A DNA stretch of 64,000 bases, taken from contig JAVKIY010000003.1 of the NCBI GenBank assembly GCA_031459235.1, forward strand, positions 1 through 64,000. Direction: 5' to 3'. Below the pieces are notes generated by a model, which was not told the origin of the DNA, did not search any database, and worked only from the letters and a program-made list of their open reading frames with translations. Position 1 is the stretch's first letter. The number at the start of each line of letters is the position of its first letter. Source of the DNA: Fervidifonticultor_A tertius (GTDB lineage Bacteria > Sysuimicrobiota > Sysuimicrobiia > Sysuimicrobiales > Humicultoraceae). A program made the translations under genes and the position numbers. Shown here one piece after another: positions 8,447 to 17,593 of the stretch.

Positions 8447-9586
8447 CTATGACCCTCCTCCGGTCTCGGGGGTGCCAGGAACCCCCGGCTCGGCCGGGAC
8501 GGCAGCGGTGGCGGCGGGCGCCCACCGGATCCGGACCGCCAGCAGCCGTTCGCTGCCGATCAAGAAGAACAGGATAAGCCCGTTGAAGACGTCGGTCACG
8601 CGAAACGGCATCTGGAGCGCGACCTTGAGCACATCGCCGCTGGTGAAGATGGCCCCGAGCAGGGTCGCGGTGAGCACCGCGGCCAGAGGGCTGCCCCGCG
8701 CGAGCCAGGCCACGACGATCGCGGCATAGCCGTACCCCAGCGACACCTGCCCGGGGTCGAGCAGCTTGTGGTGCACCCCGGCCACCTCACCCACCCCGGC
8801 CAGGCCCGCGGCGCCGGCGGACAGCAGCACGACCGCGAGCAGCGTGCGGGCCGGATCGATTCCGGCGTAGCGCCCCGCCGTCGGGTTCTGGCCGAGCACG
8901 CGCACCTCGAATCCCAGCCGCGTGCGCGCGAGCAGGAACGCCAGCGCGGCGGCGAGCACAAGCCCGACCGCCAGGGTCGGCCAGTGCACGCGCGTACCGG
9001 CCAGCAGGGGCAGCCGGGCGGCCTCGGGGAACGCATCCGTGTACGCGAACCCGAACTGGGTGGCGCCCTTCCAGGGCCCGTGGATGAGCCACGCGACCCC
9101 GTAGAGGGCGATGTAGTTCATCATCAGCGTGGTCAGCACTTCGTTCACCGACAGCCGCAGCCGCAGGAGCGCGGGCAGCAGACCCCACAGCGCGCCGGCG
9201 GCGAACCCTGCCGCGAACATCGCGACCAGCACCCACGGGCCGGGGATCGGGACGAACAGCGCCACCGCGGTCGCGCCGACCGCCCCGGCCAGGAGCTGCC
9301 CCTCGGCCCCGATGTTCCAGAACTGCGCGCGGAACGCCAGGGCGAGGCCCACGCCGCACAGCAGCAGCGGGATCGTCCGCCTGACCACCTCGCTGGCCTC
9401 GCGGAGCCCGGCGAACGTCCCGCGCACGATGACCCCGTAGGCGACGAGCGGGTCGGCGCCGTAGGCGGCGAAGACCCCGCCCGCCACCAGCAGCGCACCG
9501 GCGATGGCGAACAGCGAGACGCCGAGCACGCGCGCCGGAGGCGGCACGGGGTCGGGCTCCAGCACCAACGGGCCCAGCCGCCTCAC
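8447..9586 (-). CDS. Nucleoside ABC transporter permease (first permease)
   Basis: 379-aa inner-membrane permease of the BMP-linked transporter (NupP/YufP type). It has multiple hydrophobic helices, FRAQFWNIGAEGQLLAGAVG near residues 78-97, and LSVNEVLTTLMMNYIA, the usual signatures for this subfamily. GTG 9586 overlaps the ATPase stop (GTGA). The protein ends in a short Pro/Gly-rich tail. It forms the heterodimeric channel with the permease encoded downstream. Confidence 0.88.
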   Translation of the reverse strand: MRRLGPLVLEPDPVPPPARVLGVSLFAIAGALLVAGGVFAAYGADPLVAYGVIVRGTFAGLREASEVVRRTIPLLLCGVGLALAFRAQFWNIGAEGQLLAGAVGATAVALFVPIPGPWVLVAMFAAGFAAGALWGLLPALLRLRLSVNEVLTTLMMNYIALYGVAWLIHGPWKGATQFGFAYTDAFPEAARLPLLAGTRVHWPTLAVGLVLAAALAFLLARTRLGFEVRVLGQNPTAGRYAGIDPARTLLAVVLLSAGAAGLAGVGEVAGVHHKLLDPGQVSLGYGYAAIVVAWLARGSPLAAVLTATLLGAIFTSGDVLKVALQMPFRVTDVFNGLILFFLIGSERLLAVRIRWAPAATAAVPAEPGVPGTPETGGGS

Positions 9587-11148
9587 GCCGCCTGCCCGGT
9601 CATCAGCAGGCCGATCCGCTCGGGCGTCGCGTCCCCGACGGGCAGCACGTCCGCGATCCGGCCACGGAAGATGACCGCCACACGGTCGGCCAGCGCCAGG
9701 ACCTCGTCGAGATCTTCCGAGACCAGGAGCACGCCCGCGCCTTCCTCCCGACGCCGGAGCAGCAGTCGGTGGATGTGTTCGGTCGCGCTCACGTCCAGGC
9801 CGGAGGTCGGGTGTGCGGCGATGATCACCCCAGGACGGGCCGCGAGCTCCCTGGCCAGGATCAACCGCTGGATGTTGCCGCCCGACAGCAGCCGTACCGG
9901 CGTGGTCGCCGCGGGCGTGGCGATCTCGTAGGCCGCAATCATCTCGCGGGCGAACCGCATGATCGCGTCGTAATCGAGCAGCGGCCCCCGGGCGAAGGGC
10001 GGGTGCCGGTAGCGCCGGAGCACCAGGTTCTCGGCGACGGTCATGGTCGCGACGACGCCCATGCGCACTCGGTCCTCGGGGATGTGCGCGACGCCCGCGT
10101 CGCAGATGGCCGCGGCCGTCCGGTTGGTCACGTCGCGCCCCAGCACGCGCACGCGCCCGCGCACGGCGCGGCGCAGCCCGGTGAGCACCTCCACCAGCTC
10201 GCGCTGGCCGTTGCCCGCAATGCCCGCCAGGCCCACGATCTCGCCGCGCCGCACCGCGAGCGTGAGCCCCCGCAGGGCCGGCGCGCCACGATCGTTGTCG
10301 GCCTCGAGTGCCTCGGCCGCGAGCGCCTCGCCCGCCGCTGCCGCGCGCGCGCGCGGGAGCGTGGATTCCACGTCGCGCCCCACCATCATCTGCACGAGCG
10401 CCCGCCGGTCCACGTCCGCCGCCGGCACCGTGGCGACCACGCGGCCGCGCCGCAGCACGGTCACGCGGTCCGCGATCGCCCCCACCTCGTCGAGCTTGTG
10501 CGTGATGAAGATGACCGCGTGGCCGTCCCCCTTCATCCGGCGCAGGACGTCGAACAGCCCGCTCACCTCCTGGGGCGCGAGCACGCTGGTAGGCTCGTCG
10601 AGCACGAGGATGCGCGCGCCGCGGATGAGCGCCTTGAGGATCTCGACGCGCTGGTGCTCGCTGGGCGAGAGTTCCCAAATCCGGGCGCCCGGGTCGGCCG
10701 TCAGCCCGTATCGAGTAGCGAACTCCACGATCCGCCGCTCCACGCGGCGGGCGGGACGCAGCAACCCCTCCTGCGGCAATCCCAACGCGATGTTCTCGGC
10801 GACCGTGTGTCGGCGTACCAGGAGGAAGTGCTGCGGCACCATGCCGATCCCGCACGCGATGGCGTCCCGTGGCGAGCGGATGCGCACGCGACGGCCATCC
10901 ACGACAATCTCGCCGGCATCCGGCTGGTAGAGACCGTACAGCACGTTCACCAGGGTGGTCTTGCCAGCGCCGTTCTCGCCCAGCAGCGCGTGGACCTCCC
11001 CGGCTCGCACCTCCAGCGTCACGCGGTCGTTGGCCAGCACCCCGGGAAACCGTTTGGTGATGTCGCGGAGCGCGAGCAGCGGTGCACCGTTCGGGGCGCC
11101 GGCCTCCGGCGGGGGATGTGAGGAACGCCCGGCGGTCACGCCGTTCAC
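9583..11148 (-). CDS. Nucleoside ABC transporter ATPase, two ABC domains
   Basis: 521-aa cytoplasmic ATPase with two fused ABC modules, as in NupO/YufO and RbsA. Module 1 has Walker A GENGAGKT, signature ELSPSEHQRVEI (altered from LSxGQ) and Walker B ILVLDEPTSVL. Module 2 has the usual degenerate P-loop GIAGNGQRE, a good signature LLSGGNIQRLILARELA and HPTSGLD. Degeneracy in the second P-loop is normal for this family. GTG 11148 overlaps the hisIE stop (GTGA), which ties transporter translation directly to histidine biosynthesis. Alternative substrates such as sugars are less likely beside a BMP receptor. Confidence 0.9.
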   Translation of the reverse strand: MNGVTAGRSSHPPPEAGAPNGAPLLALRDITKRFPGVLANDRVTLEVRAGEVHALLGENGAGKTTLVNVLYGLYQPDAGEIVVDGRRVRIRSPRDAIACGIGMVPQHFLLVRRHTVAENIALGLPQEGLLRPARRVERRIVEFATRYGLTADPGARIWELSPSEHQRVEILKALIRGARILVLDEPTSVLAPQEVSGLFDVLRRMKGDGHAVIFITHKLDEVGAIADRVTVLRRGRVVATVPAADVDRRALVQMMVGRDVESTLPRARAAAAGEALAAEALEADNDRGAPALRGLTLAVRRGEIVGLAGIAGNGQRELVEVLTGLRRAVRGRVRVLGRDVTNRTAAAICDAGVAHIPEDRVRMGVVATMTVAENLVLRRYRHPPFARGPLLDYDAIMRFAREMIAAYEIATPAATTPVRLLSGGNIQRLILARELAARPGVIIAAHPTSGLDVSATEHIHRLLLRRREEGAGVLLVSEDLDEVLALADRVAVIFRGRIADVLPVGDATPERIGLLMTGQAA

Positions 11149-11804
11149 TTCTCTGCGGCCAGTCCCTCCTCCCCCGGGCGCGCCGATCGGGCCGCGGCCC
11201 GGGCCGCCAGCACGTCCAGCGCGGCGGTCAGCGGGATGCCCCGGGCCGCGAGCAGCACCATCAGGTGGTAGAGAACGTCGGCGGCCTCCTCGGCCACACG
11301 AGTGTCGGACTCCTGCTGGGCCGCGCGCACGACCTCCCCGGCTTCCTCCACGACCTTCGCACCGGCCGCCCGCACCCCGCCACGGAGCAGCGCCGCAGTG
11401 TACGAACCCGGGGGCGCGCCGCGCGCGCGCGCGGCGATGGTCGCTTCCAGCCGCGCGAGCACCGGGCCAGCGGTGTCCGTCTCCGCGCCTGCGGCGTCAC
11501 GGTGGAAGCACGACGGCCGGCCCGTGTGGCACGCCGGCCCGGCCGGCACAACCTGGACCAGCACGGCGTCGCCGTCACAGTCCAGCCGCACGTCGGTGAC
11601 GCGCTGCGTGTGTCCCGAGGTCTCGCCCTTGCGCCACAGCGCGCGCCGCGACCGGCTCCACAGCCAGATCTCGCGGGTACGCAGGGTCCGGTCGAACGCC
11701 TCGCGGTTCATCCACGCCAGGGTGAGCACCACGCCCGTCCGCGCGTCCTGCACGATCGCCGGCACCAGCCCAGACGTCCAATCGAGCATCGGTGTCTCGC
11801 TCAC
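11145..11804 (-). CDS. hisIE: Bifunctional phosphoribosyl-AMP cyclohydrolase / phosphoribosyl-ATP pyrophosphohydrolase
   Basis: 219-aa fusion catalysing the second and third steps of histidine synthesis. The N-terminal HisI part (about residues 8-105) has WMNREAF, SRSRRALWRKGETSGHTQ, DCDGDAVL and the metal-binding Cys/His segment ACHTGRPSCF. The C-terminal HisE part (from about 118) has KVVEEAGEVVRAA and EEAADVLYHLMVLL. GTG 11804 overlaps the hisF stop. It is the last his gene, and its TGA overlaps the transporter ATPase start. Confidence 0.95.
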   Translation of the reverse strand: MSETPMLDWTSGLVPAIVQDARTGVVLTLAWMNREAFDRTLRTREIWLWSRSRRALWRKGETSGHTQRVTDVRLDCDGDAVLVQVVPAGPACHTGRPSCFHRDAAGAETDTAGPVLARLEATIAARARGAPPGSYTAALLRGGVRAAGAKVVEEAGEVVRAAQQESDTRVAEEAADVLYHLMVLLAARGIPLTAALDVLAARAAARSARPGEEGLAAEK

Positions 11805-12589
11805 GCGCTCCCTCCCCACCCGTCGAGCCGGACCGGCACACCCGCGGCGGCGAGCGCCGCCTTCACAGCCGGAATCGGGTGCTGCCCGAAGTGGAAGATC
11901 GACGCCGCCAGCGCGGCGTCGGCCGCGCCCACGGTGAGCACCTCGACCAGGTGGGCGGGCGCGCCGGCGCCACCCGAGGCCACCACCGGCACGTCGACCG
12001 CACGTGCTACGCGCCGCACGAGCTCCAGGTCGTAGCCCAGGGTGGTACCATCCCGGTCGATGCTGGTGAGCAAAATCTCCCCCGCGCCCAGGCGCGAGGC
12101 CTCGACCGCCCACCCGATCGCGTCGATGCCGGTGGGACGCCGCCCGCCGTGCGTGACGACCTCGAACCACATCCGGGCTCCGTCCCGGCGCCGCCGCGCG
12201 TCGATCGCCACCACGACGCACTGGCTGCCGAAGCGGTCCGCGGCCTCGGCGATGAGCGCGGGCCGCGCCACCGCCGCGGTATTGATCGCCACCTTGTCGG
12301 CGCCGGCGAGGAGCAGCTCGCGCACGTCGCCGGCGCCGCGCACCCCACCGCCGACCGTGAGCGGGATCAGCACTTGCTCGGCGGTCCGCCGCACCACCTC
12401 CAGCAGCGCCCCGCGGCCCTCCACCGACGCCGTGATGTCCAGGTAGACGAGTTCGTCGGCGCCGTCGCGGTCGTAGGCGGCCGCCAGGGCGACCGGATCG
12501 CCGGCGTCACGCAGGTCCACGAACGCGCGGCCCTTTACCACGCGGCCATCCCGCACGTCCAGGCAGGGGATCACGCGTCGCGCCAGCAT
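11801..12589 (-). CDS. hisF: Imidazole glycerol phosphate synthase cyclase subunit
   Basis: 262-aa TIM barrel that, with HisH, converts PRFAR to imidazole glycerol phosphate and AICAR. Catalytic aspartates are visible in MLARRVIPCLDV (D11) and in CVVVAIDAR (about D130). Phosphate-binding motifs TVGGGVR, ADKVAIN and VVASGGAG are present. ATG 12589 is preferred because the protein then starts with the family-typical MLARR; GTG one codon upstream overlaps hisA by GTGA. AICAR released here feeds back into purine synthesis. Confidence 0.96.
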   Translation of the reverse strand: MLARRVIPCLDVRDGRVVKGRAFVDLRDAGDPVALAAAYDRDGADELVYLDITASVEGRGALLEVVRRTAEQVLIPLTVGGGVRGAGDVRELLLAGADKVAINTAAVARPALIAEAADRFGSQCVVVAIDARRRRDGARMWFEVVTHGGRRPTGIDAIGWAVEASRLGAGEILLTSIDRDGTTLGYDLELVRRVARAVDVPVVASGGAGAPAHLVEVLTVGAADAALAASIFHFGQHPIPAVKAALAAAGVPVRLDGWGGSA

Positions 12590-13305
12590 CACGCCGCCCC
12601 GGCGGCCGCCAGCGCCTCCGCCAGCGTTAGGTATCCCTCGTACAGCGCCCGGCCCACGATCGCGCCCTCGGCGCCCGCCGCGGCCACGGCGCGCAGGTCG
12701 TCGGCCGAGGCGATGCCGCCCGAGGCGATCACCGCGACCCCGGTCGCGCGTACCAGCGCCTCGAGCGTCGCGACATCGGGGCCACCGAGCATCCCGTCGC
12801 GCGCGACGTCGGTGTAGACGAGGCGCCGGACGCCCACGGCCGCCAGCCGCCGCGCGTGCTCGATGGCGTTGCGGGACGAGATACGCCGCCAGCCGTCGGC
12901 GGCCACCCGGCCCCCCCGGGCGTCCACGGCCACGGCCAGGCGGTCGCCGAACTCCCCGACCGCCGCGGCCAGCAGGGCGTCGTCCAGGGCCGCGGTGCCG
13001 AGCACCGCGCGCGCCGCGCCCGCGTCGAAGGCCGCGCGCAGGTCCTCGATGGTCCGCAAGCCGCCGCCGAGCTGGACCGGGACGGCCGCGACGCGGCAGA
13101 GTTCGGCCACGAGAGCCAGGTGGCGCGGCGCACCGGCCATCGCGGCGTCGAGGTCCACGACGTGCAGCCAGCGCGCGCCGGCGGCGGCCCAGTGCCGCGC
13201 GAGCGCGACCGGGTCGTGGCCGACCGTGCTGCGCCGCGCCGGGTCTCCCTGGCGCAGTCGGACGGCCCGACCGCCCATCAGGTCGATAGCCGGGTAGACC
13301 GTCAT
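12589..13305 (-). CDS. hisA: 1-(5-phosphoribosyl)-5-amino-imidazole-4-carboxamide isomerase (ProFAR isomerase)
   Basis: 238-aa TIM-barrel isomerase converting ProFAR to PRFAR. YPAIDLMGGRAVRL contains the catalytic Asp (D8), and LVYTDVARDGMLGG carries the second catalytic Asp. QLGGGLRT and VIASGGIAS are the phosphate sites. Normal length. ATG 13305 overlaps the hisH stop (ATGA), and its own TGA abuts the hisF ATG. The sequence looks like dedicated HisA rather than the dual-function actinobacterial PriA, but this is not certain without alignment. Confidence 0.95.
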   Translation of the reverse strand: MTVYPAIDLMGGRAVRLRQGDPARRSTVGHDPVALARHWAAAGARWLHVVDLDAAMAGAPRHLALVAELCRVAAVPVQLGGGLRTIEDLRAAFDAGAARAVLGTAALDDALLAAAVGEFGDRLAVAVDARGGRVAADGWRRISSRNAIEHARRLAAVGVRRLVYTDVARDGMLGGPDVATLEALVRATGVAVIASGGIASADDLRAVAAAGAEGAIVGRALYEGYLTLAEALAAAGAA

Positions 13306-13928
13306 GCGCGGAGCCGGTCGGCTTCGAGCTGCGCGAGCAGGTTCGTCAGCAGCCGGCGGCCGGTCCGGCTGCTCTTCTCGGGGTGGAACTGCAGGCCCCA
13401 GATGCGGCCGGCGCGCACGATCGCCGGAAAACGGACGCCGTAGTCGGTTTCCGCGAGGACCACATCCGGATCGGCAGGGGCGACGACGTACGAGTGGACG
13501 AAGTACACGTGCGCGGCCTCCGGCAGCCCGGCAAGCACCGCAGAGGGTCGCGCGGCCACCAGTGTGTTCCACCCCATGTGCGGTGTCTTCACGCCGTCCG
13601 GCAACCGGCGCACCGTCCCGCGCAACAGGGCGAGGCCCGGCTCCGGGTCACCCTCCTCGCTCTGCTCGAACAGCAGCTGCATCCCCAGGCAGATGCCGAC
13701 CAGCGGCGTGCCGCGCCCGGCCGCCTCGACGATCGCGCCGGCGAGCCCGGCTGCGTGCAGGCGTCGCATCGCCGGCGCGAACGCGCCCACGCCCGGGAGG
13801 ACGATCAGGTCCGCGCCGGTGAGCCCGGCCGGATCGGCGACGACCGCGACCTCCGCGCCCGCGTCCGCGAGCGCCCGCGCGGCGCTGCGCAGGTTGCCCG
13901 CGCCGTAGTCCACGAGCGCCGCCCGCAC
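13302..13928 (-). CDS. hisH: Imidazole glycerol phosphate synthase glutaminase subunit
   Basis: 208-aa class I glutamine amidotransferase supplying ammonia to HisF. The nucleophile elbow GICLGMQLLFEQSEEGD contains the catalytic Cys (about C80), the oxyanion strand region is LPGVGAF, and His/Glu of the triad lie in LQFHPEKS near residue 187. GTG 13928 directly follows the hisB stop with no intervening base. Full-length and intact. Confidence 0.96.
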   Translation of the reverse strand: MRAALVDYGAGNLRSAARALADAGAEVAVVADPAGLTGADLIVLPGVGAFAPAMRRLHAAGLAGAIVEAAGRGTPLVGICLGMQLLFEQSEEGDPEPGLALLRGTVRRLPDGVKTPHMGWNTLVAARPSAVLAGLPEAAHVYFVHSYVVAPADPDVVLAETDYGVRFPAIVRAGRIWGLQFHPEKSSRTGRRLLTNLLAQLEADRLRA

Positions 13929-14510
13929 CTAGAGGACTCCCTTCGTGGACGGCACGCCCTGCCCGGTCCGGGCGAGCGCCCGCCCCAGGGCGACGCCCAG
14001 CCCCTTGAAGACCGCCTCGGCGATGTGGTGGGTGTTGCGGCCGTGCCGCAGCGCCACGTGCAGGGTGACGCCCGCGTGCGCGGTGAACGCGCGCAGGAAC
14101 TCCTCCACCAGGTCGACGGGGAACGCGCCAACGCGGTCGGCGGGGAAGGCGACATCGAAGTGCAGGTAGGAGCGGCCGGAGACGTCCAGGGCCACGAGCA
14201 CGAGCGCTTCGTCCATCGGCAGGTGGATGGAGGCGAACCGCGCGATGCCCGCCCCGTCCCCGATCGCCTGGCGCACCGCCTGGCCCAGCACGATGCCGAC
14301 GTCCTCCACCGTGTGGTGCGCGTCCACGGCCAGGTCGCCCGCGGCGCGCACGGTCAGGTCGAACCTGGCGTGACGCCCGAAGGCCGCGAGCAGATGGTCG
14401 AAGAATGCGACGCCGGTGGCCGCCTCCACCCGCCCTTCGCCGTCCAGGCCCACTTGCACGGCCACCTCGGTCTCCGCCGTGCGCCGCGCGACGGCCCCGG
14501 TCCGGCTCAC
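13929..14510 (-). CDS. hisB: Imidazoleglycerol-phosphate dehydratase
   Basis: 193-aa monofunctional HisB, dehydrating imidazole glycerol phosphate to imidazole acetol phosphate. Diagnostic motifs are GVAFFDHLLAAFGRHARFDL, DAHHTVEDVGI with Mn-binding histidines, and GRNTHHIAEAVFKGLG. There is no phosphatase domain, unlike the enterobacterial fusion, so histidinol-phosphate phosphatase must be encoded elsewhere. GTG 14510 overlaps the hisC stop (GTGA). Confidence 0.95.
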   Translation of the reverse strand: MSRTGAVARRTAETEVAVQVGLDGEGRVEAATGVAFFDHLLAAFGRHARFDLTVRAAGDLAVDAHHTVEDVGIVLGQAVRQAIGDGAGIARFASIHLPMDEALVLVALDVSGRSYLHFDVAFPADRVGAFPVDLVEEFLRAFTAHAGVTLHVALRHGRNTHHIAEAVFKGLGVALGRALARTGQGVPSTKGVL

Positions 14511-15625
14511 GGCCGCGCACCCGCACCGCCGGCCAGGACCGCTGCCAGCGCCTCGAGGAAGCGGGAGTTGTCCTCGGGTGTGCCGATGGAGACGCGCAGA
14601 CACGCGCCGAGCTGCGGGATGCCGGAGACGTCGCGCACGAGCACGCCCGCGGCCGCCAACCCTTCCCATACCGCGGCAGGCGGCGCAGGCGGCTCGAAGA
14701 GCAGGAAGTTCGTCTCGCTCGGGTAGACGTGCGCGCCCATCGCGCGCAGCCCGGAGGCGACACGCTCGCGTTCGGCGACGACGACGCGCACCCGCGCGGC
14801 GGCCAGGTGGCGGTGCGCAACCAGCACGGGCGCCGCGATCTGGGCGAAGACGTTGAGACCGTAGGGCGGCGAGACCTTCGCCAGCTCGGCGATCACCGGC
14901 GGCTGCGCCGTCAGCCACCCGAGGCGCACGCCGGCGGCGGCCATCGCCTTGCTGAACGTCCGGGCCAGCACCAACCGCGGCGCGCGCTCCACCACCGGCA
15001 GCCAGGAACCGCTGGTGAACTCCCAGTACGCCTCGTCGAGGAGCACGATACCCGGCGCGCCTTCGATCACCTGGCGGACTGCGTGGTCGGGGAACCGGTT
15101 GCCCGGGGGGTTGTTGGGGTTCGCCAGGTAGATGACCTCGGCGCGCGTCGCGTGCGCGGCGTGGAGCAGCGAGGCGGTGTCCAGCGCGAACTCGCCGGCC
15201 AGCGGTACCTCGACGACGCGGGCGCCCGCGAGCACTGCGAGCGTCTTCGCCATCGAGAAGGTGGGAACGGGCATGACCACCGTGCCCCCGGCGGCGAAGG
15301 CGGCGAACGCCGCGCGCAGCGCCTCGTTCGACCCCGCGGTCGGCGTCACCATCTCGGCCGGTGTACCCTGCAGCTCGGCGATGGCCGCGGCGACCCCGGC
15401 CGCGCGCATGCCGGGATAGCGGTTCCAGGGCTCCGCGACCAGCCGGCGCGCGATCTCCTCCTTGACGTCGGCCGGCCAGTCCTCGCCAGACTCGTTCTGG
15501 TGCAGGCGCACCGGCGCGCCGGCGTACGCGCTCGCGGCCGGGAGTCGGTACGGCCGTAGCGCGCGGACCTGCGGCCTCACCGCCGCCGCGCCCGGGTGCA
15601 ACGTCTGCTCATCGACGATGGTCAT
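14507..15625 (-). CDS. hisC: Histidinol-phosphate aminotransferase
   Basis: 372-aa PLP-dependent aminotransferase (class II) converting imidazole acetol phosphate and glutamate to histidinol phosphate. It shows the N-terminal substrate stretch RLHQNESGEDWP, IYLANPNNPPGN, LLDEAYWEF and the PLP-lysine motif RTFSKAMAAAGVRLGW, then the phosphate-binding Arg region ACLRVSIGTPEDN. ATG 15625 overlaps the hisD stop (ATGA). The family also has aromatic-specific members; the operon position supports HisC. Confidence 0.93.
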   Translation of the reverse strand: MTIVDEQTLHPGAAAVRPQVRALRPYRLPAASAYAGAPVRLHQNESGEDWPADVKEEIARRLVAEPWNRYPGMRAAGVAAAIAELQGTPAEMVTPTAGSNEALRAAFAAFAAGGTVVMPVPTFSMAKTLAVLAGARVVEVPLAGEFALDTASLLHAAHATRAEVIYLANPNNPPGNRFPDHAVRQVIEGAPGIVLLDEAYWEFTSGSWLPVVERAPRLVLARTFSKAMAAAGVRLGWLTAQPPVIAELAKVSPPYGLNVFAQIAAPVLVAHRHLAAARVRVVVAERERVASGLRAMGAHVYPSETNFLLFEPPAPPAAVWEGLAAAGVLVRDVSGIPQLGACLRVSIGTPEDNSRFLEALAAVLAGGAGARP

Positions 15626-16956
15626 GGCGTCCCCTTCCTGCGCCCGGTCACGGCCAGCACGTGCGCCGGGAACTCCTCGTGCGTTCCCAACCGGGCGGCC
15701 ACGGGCGCCAGCGCGTCCAGCCCGGCTTCCGTCAGCATCGCGACCGACGTCGCCTTGAGGAACGACAGCACCGTGATCCCGGAGGCTGCGAATCCCGCGC
15801 CGCTGGTGGGCAACGCCGCGGGCACGCCCACGGCATAGTTGGCCGCGGCGAACGGCGTGTGCTGCCCGAGCAGCACCTCCCCGGCGTGACGGACCCGCAC
15901 CGCCACCGCCAGCGGGTCGCGAACCGCGAGCTGGAGGTGCTCCGGCGCGTACCGGTTGATCCACGCCAGGCCCTCATCCAGGTCGTCGATGATGAAGAGG
16001 CCGCCCAGGTCGGTCAGCGCCGCGCGCGCGTAGGTCCGCCGGGGCTCCGGCAGGCGCGCCAGGCCGGCCGCCAGGTGCGCGGCCGTCCGCTCGGCGACCA
16101 CGGCGTCGGTGCACAGCAGCAGCACCGCTGAGTCGGTCCCGTGCTCGGCCTCGGTGAGGAGGTCGAGCGCCAGACGCTCAGGATCGGCGGTGTCATCCGC
16201 GAGGACGATGGACTCGGTGGGCCCCAGGAGCGCGAGCGGCCTGGCGCCCCACGCCGCGGCCGCGAGCTGCACCGCGGCGATCACCGGATTCCCGGGCCCG
16301 GCGAGCGCGTCGACCCTGGGCATCGCCGCCGTGCCGACCGCCAGCGCGGCAATCCCGGCCGCGCCGTTGCAGGCGTACACCTCGGTGATGCCGAGCAGGT
16401 GCGCGGCCGCGAGCACCGCCGGATCGACCTCACCGCTCCCGCGGGGCGGCACCACCACCGCCACACGCTCGACACCGGCGACCGTCGCCGGCGTCCCCAT
16501 CGTGACCAGCGTGGACGGAAATGTCCCTTTGCCCGACGGCACGTACAGCCCGGCCGACCGCAGGGGCGAGAACCGAACGCCGACCGCCACGCCCGGCTCG
16601 AGCTCGACGAGCGCCGAGGGCGACGGCCGCAGCCACTCGTTGTAGCGCCGCGCCCGGGCGATTGCGGCTTCCAGCGCCGCGCGCAGACCCGCCTCGATTC
16701 CGTCGAGCGCCTCCGCCAGGCGCGCCGGCGGCACGCGCGGGCCGTCCGCGGGCAGCCTGACCCCGTCCCACCGCCACGTGTACGCGATAACCGCGCGGTC
16801 ACCCTCCCGCGCGACGTCCTCGAGCACCTGCCGCGCGTAGTCGCGGGTCCGCGCGCTCAGAATCGCGTCGGAGGACCGCCGCAACCGGCGGTGGCGTTCC
16901 GCCTCGGAGAGGTCGCCAAGACGCCGAACCGTCGGCGCCGTCTCAGCCGCCGGCAC
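15622..16956 (-). CDS. hisD: Histidinol dehydrogenase, divergent zinc site
   Basis: 444-aa homologue of histidinol dehydrogenase, which makes histidine from histidinol with two NAD+. Family motifs include AGLYVPSGKGTFPSTLVTMG, DALAGPGNPVIAAVQ, GPTESIVLADDT and the catalytic pair in NRYAPEHLQL. Two positions that bind zinc in E. coli HisD appear changed: the Gln before AEHG is Glu (LLTEAEHG), and the Asp in the usual DYA/GPNH region is Asn (ANYAVGVPAALPTSG). The His near the C-terminus (FPAH) is kept. GTG 16956 overlaps hisG by 14 bases. It is the only hisD in the operon, so it is assumed functional. Confidence 0.88.
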   Translation of the reverse strand: MPAAETAPTVRRLGDLSEAERHRRLRRSSDAILSARTRDYARQVLEDVAREGDRAVIAYTWRWDGVRLPADGPRVPPARLAEALDGIEAGLRAALEAAIARARRYNEWLRPSPSALVELEPGVAVGVRFSPLRSAGLYVPSGKGTFPSTLVTMGTPATVAGVERVAVVVPPRGSGEVDPAVLAAAHLLGITEVYACNGAAGIAALAVGTAAMPRVDALAGPGNPVIAAVQLAAAAWGARPLALLGPTESIVLADDTADPERLALDLLTEAEHGTDSAVLLLCTDAVVAERTAAHLAAGLARLPEPRRTYARAALTDLGGLFIIDDLDEGLAWINRYAPEHLQLAVRDPLAVAVRVRHAGEVLLGQHTPFAAANYAVGVPAALPTSGAGFAASGITVLSFLKATSVAMLTEAGLDALAPVAARLGTHEEFPAHVLAVTGRRKGTP

Positions 16957-17593
16957 GACCGGCCTCCTGAACGCACAGCGCGCGCACCGTGGCCACGAGC
17001 TCGGCCGTGCGCCGTGAGCGCGACAGGCTGCTCCGGTTGACCACGAGCCGCGCCGTGGACTGCGCGATCTCGGCGACCTCGCGGAGTCGGTTCTCCCGCA
17101 GCGTCCGCCCCGTCATCACCAAGTCGACGATGCCGTCGGCGAGCCCCACCAGCGGCGCGAGCTCGACCGACCCGTAGAGCACCACGATCTCGGCGGGCCG
17201 CGCCACCTGCTCGAAGTACCGCGCGGTCAGCCGGGGGTACTTGGTGGCCACGCGCAGCGCGTGGCCCGGCCGCCAGAGCTGCTCCGCGCGCTCCTCGGGC
17301 AGGGCCACCACGGCCCGGCAGGCGCCGAACCCGAGGTCGAGCAGTTCGTAGACGTCGCGTCCCTGCTCCAGCAGCATGTCCCGGCCAACGATCCCCACGT
17401 CGGCCGCACCCTGCTCGACGTAGGTCAGCAGGTCCGTGGGCCGGGCGAGCAGCACGCGCGCCCCGCCCTCCAGGTCGACCAGGAGGCGGCGGTCGTCCCC
17501 GAGCCCGCGCGCGTGGAGCCCCGCGCGTTCGAGCAGACGCACCGCGTCGTGCAGCAGACGGCCGGTCGGCACGGCGACGGTTAGCGGACTCAC
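16943..17593 (-). CDS. hisG: ATP phosphoribosyltransferase, short form
   Basis: 216-aa catalytic subunit of the first, committed step (ATP + PRPP to phosphoribosyl-ATP). It starts LTVAVPTGRLLHDAVRLLERAG, with DVGIVGRDMLLE and the PRPP-loop segment LADGIVDLVMTGRTLREN. It lacks the C-terminal ACT-like regulatory domain of long HisG and therefore needs HisZ, encoded immediately upstream. GTG 17593 overlaps the hisZ stop. Histidine feedback is expected to act through HisZ. Confidence 0.95.
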   Translation of the reverse strand: MSPLTVAVPTGRLLHDAVRLLERAGLHARGLGDDRRLLVDLEGGARVLLARPTDLLTYVEQGAADVGIVGRDMLLEQGRDVYELLDLGFGACRAVVALPEERAEQLWRPGHALRVATKYPRLTARYFEQVARPAEIVVLYGSVELAPLVGLADGIVDLVMTGRTLRENRLREVAEIAQSTARLVVNRSSLSRSRRTAELVATVRALCVQEAGRAGG

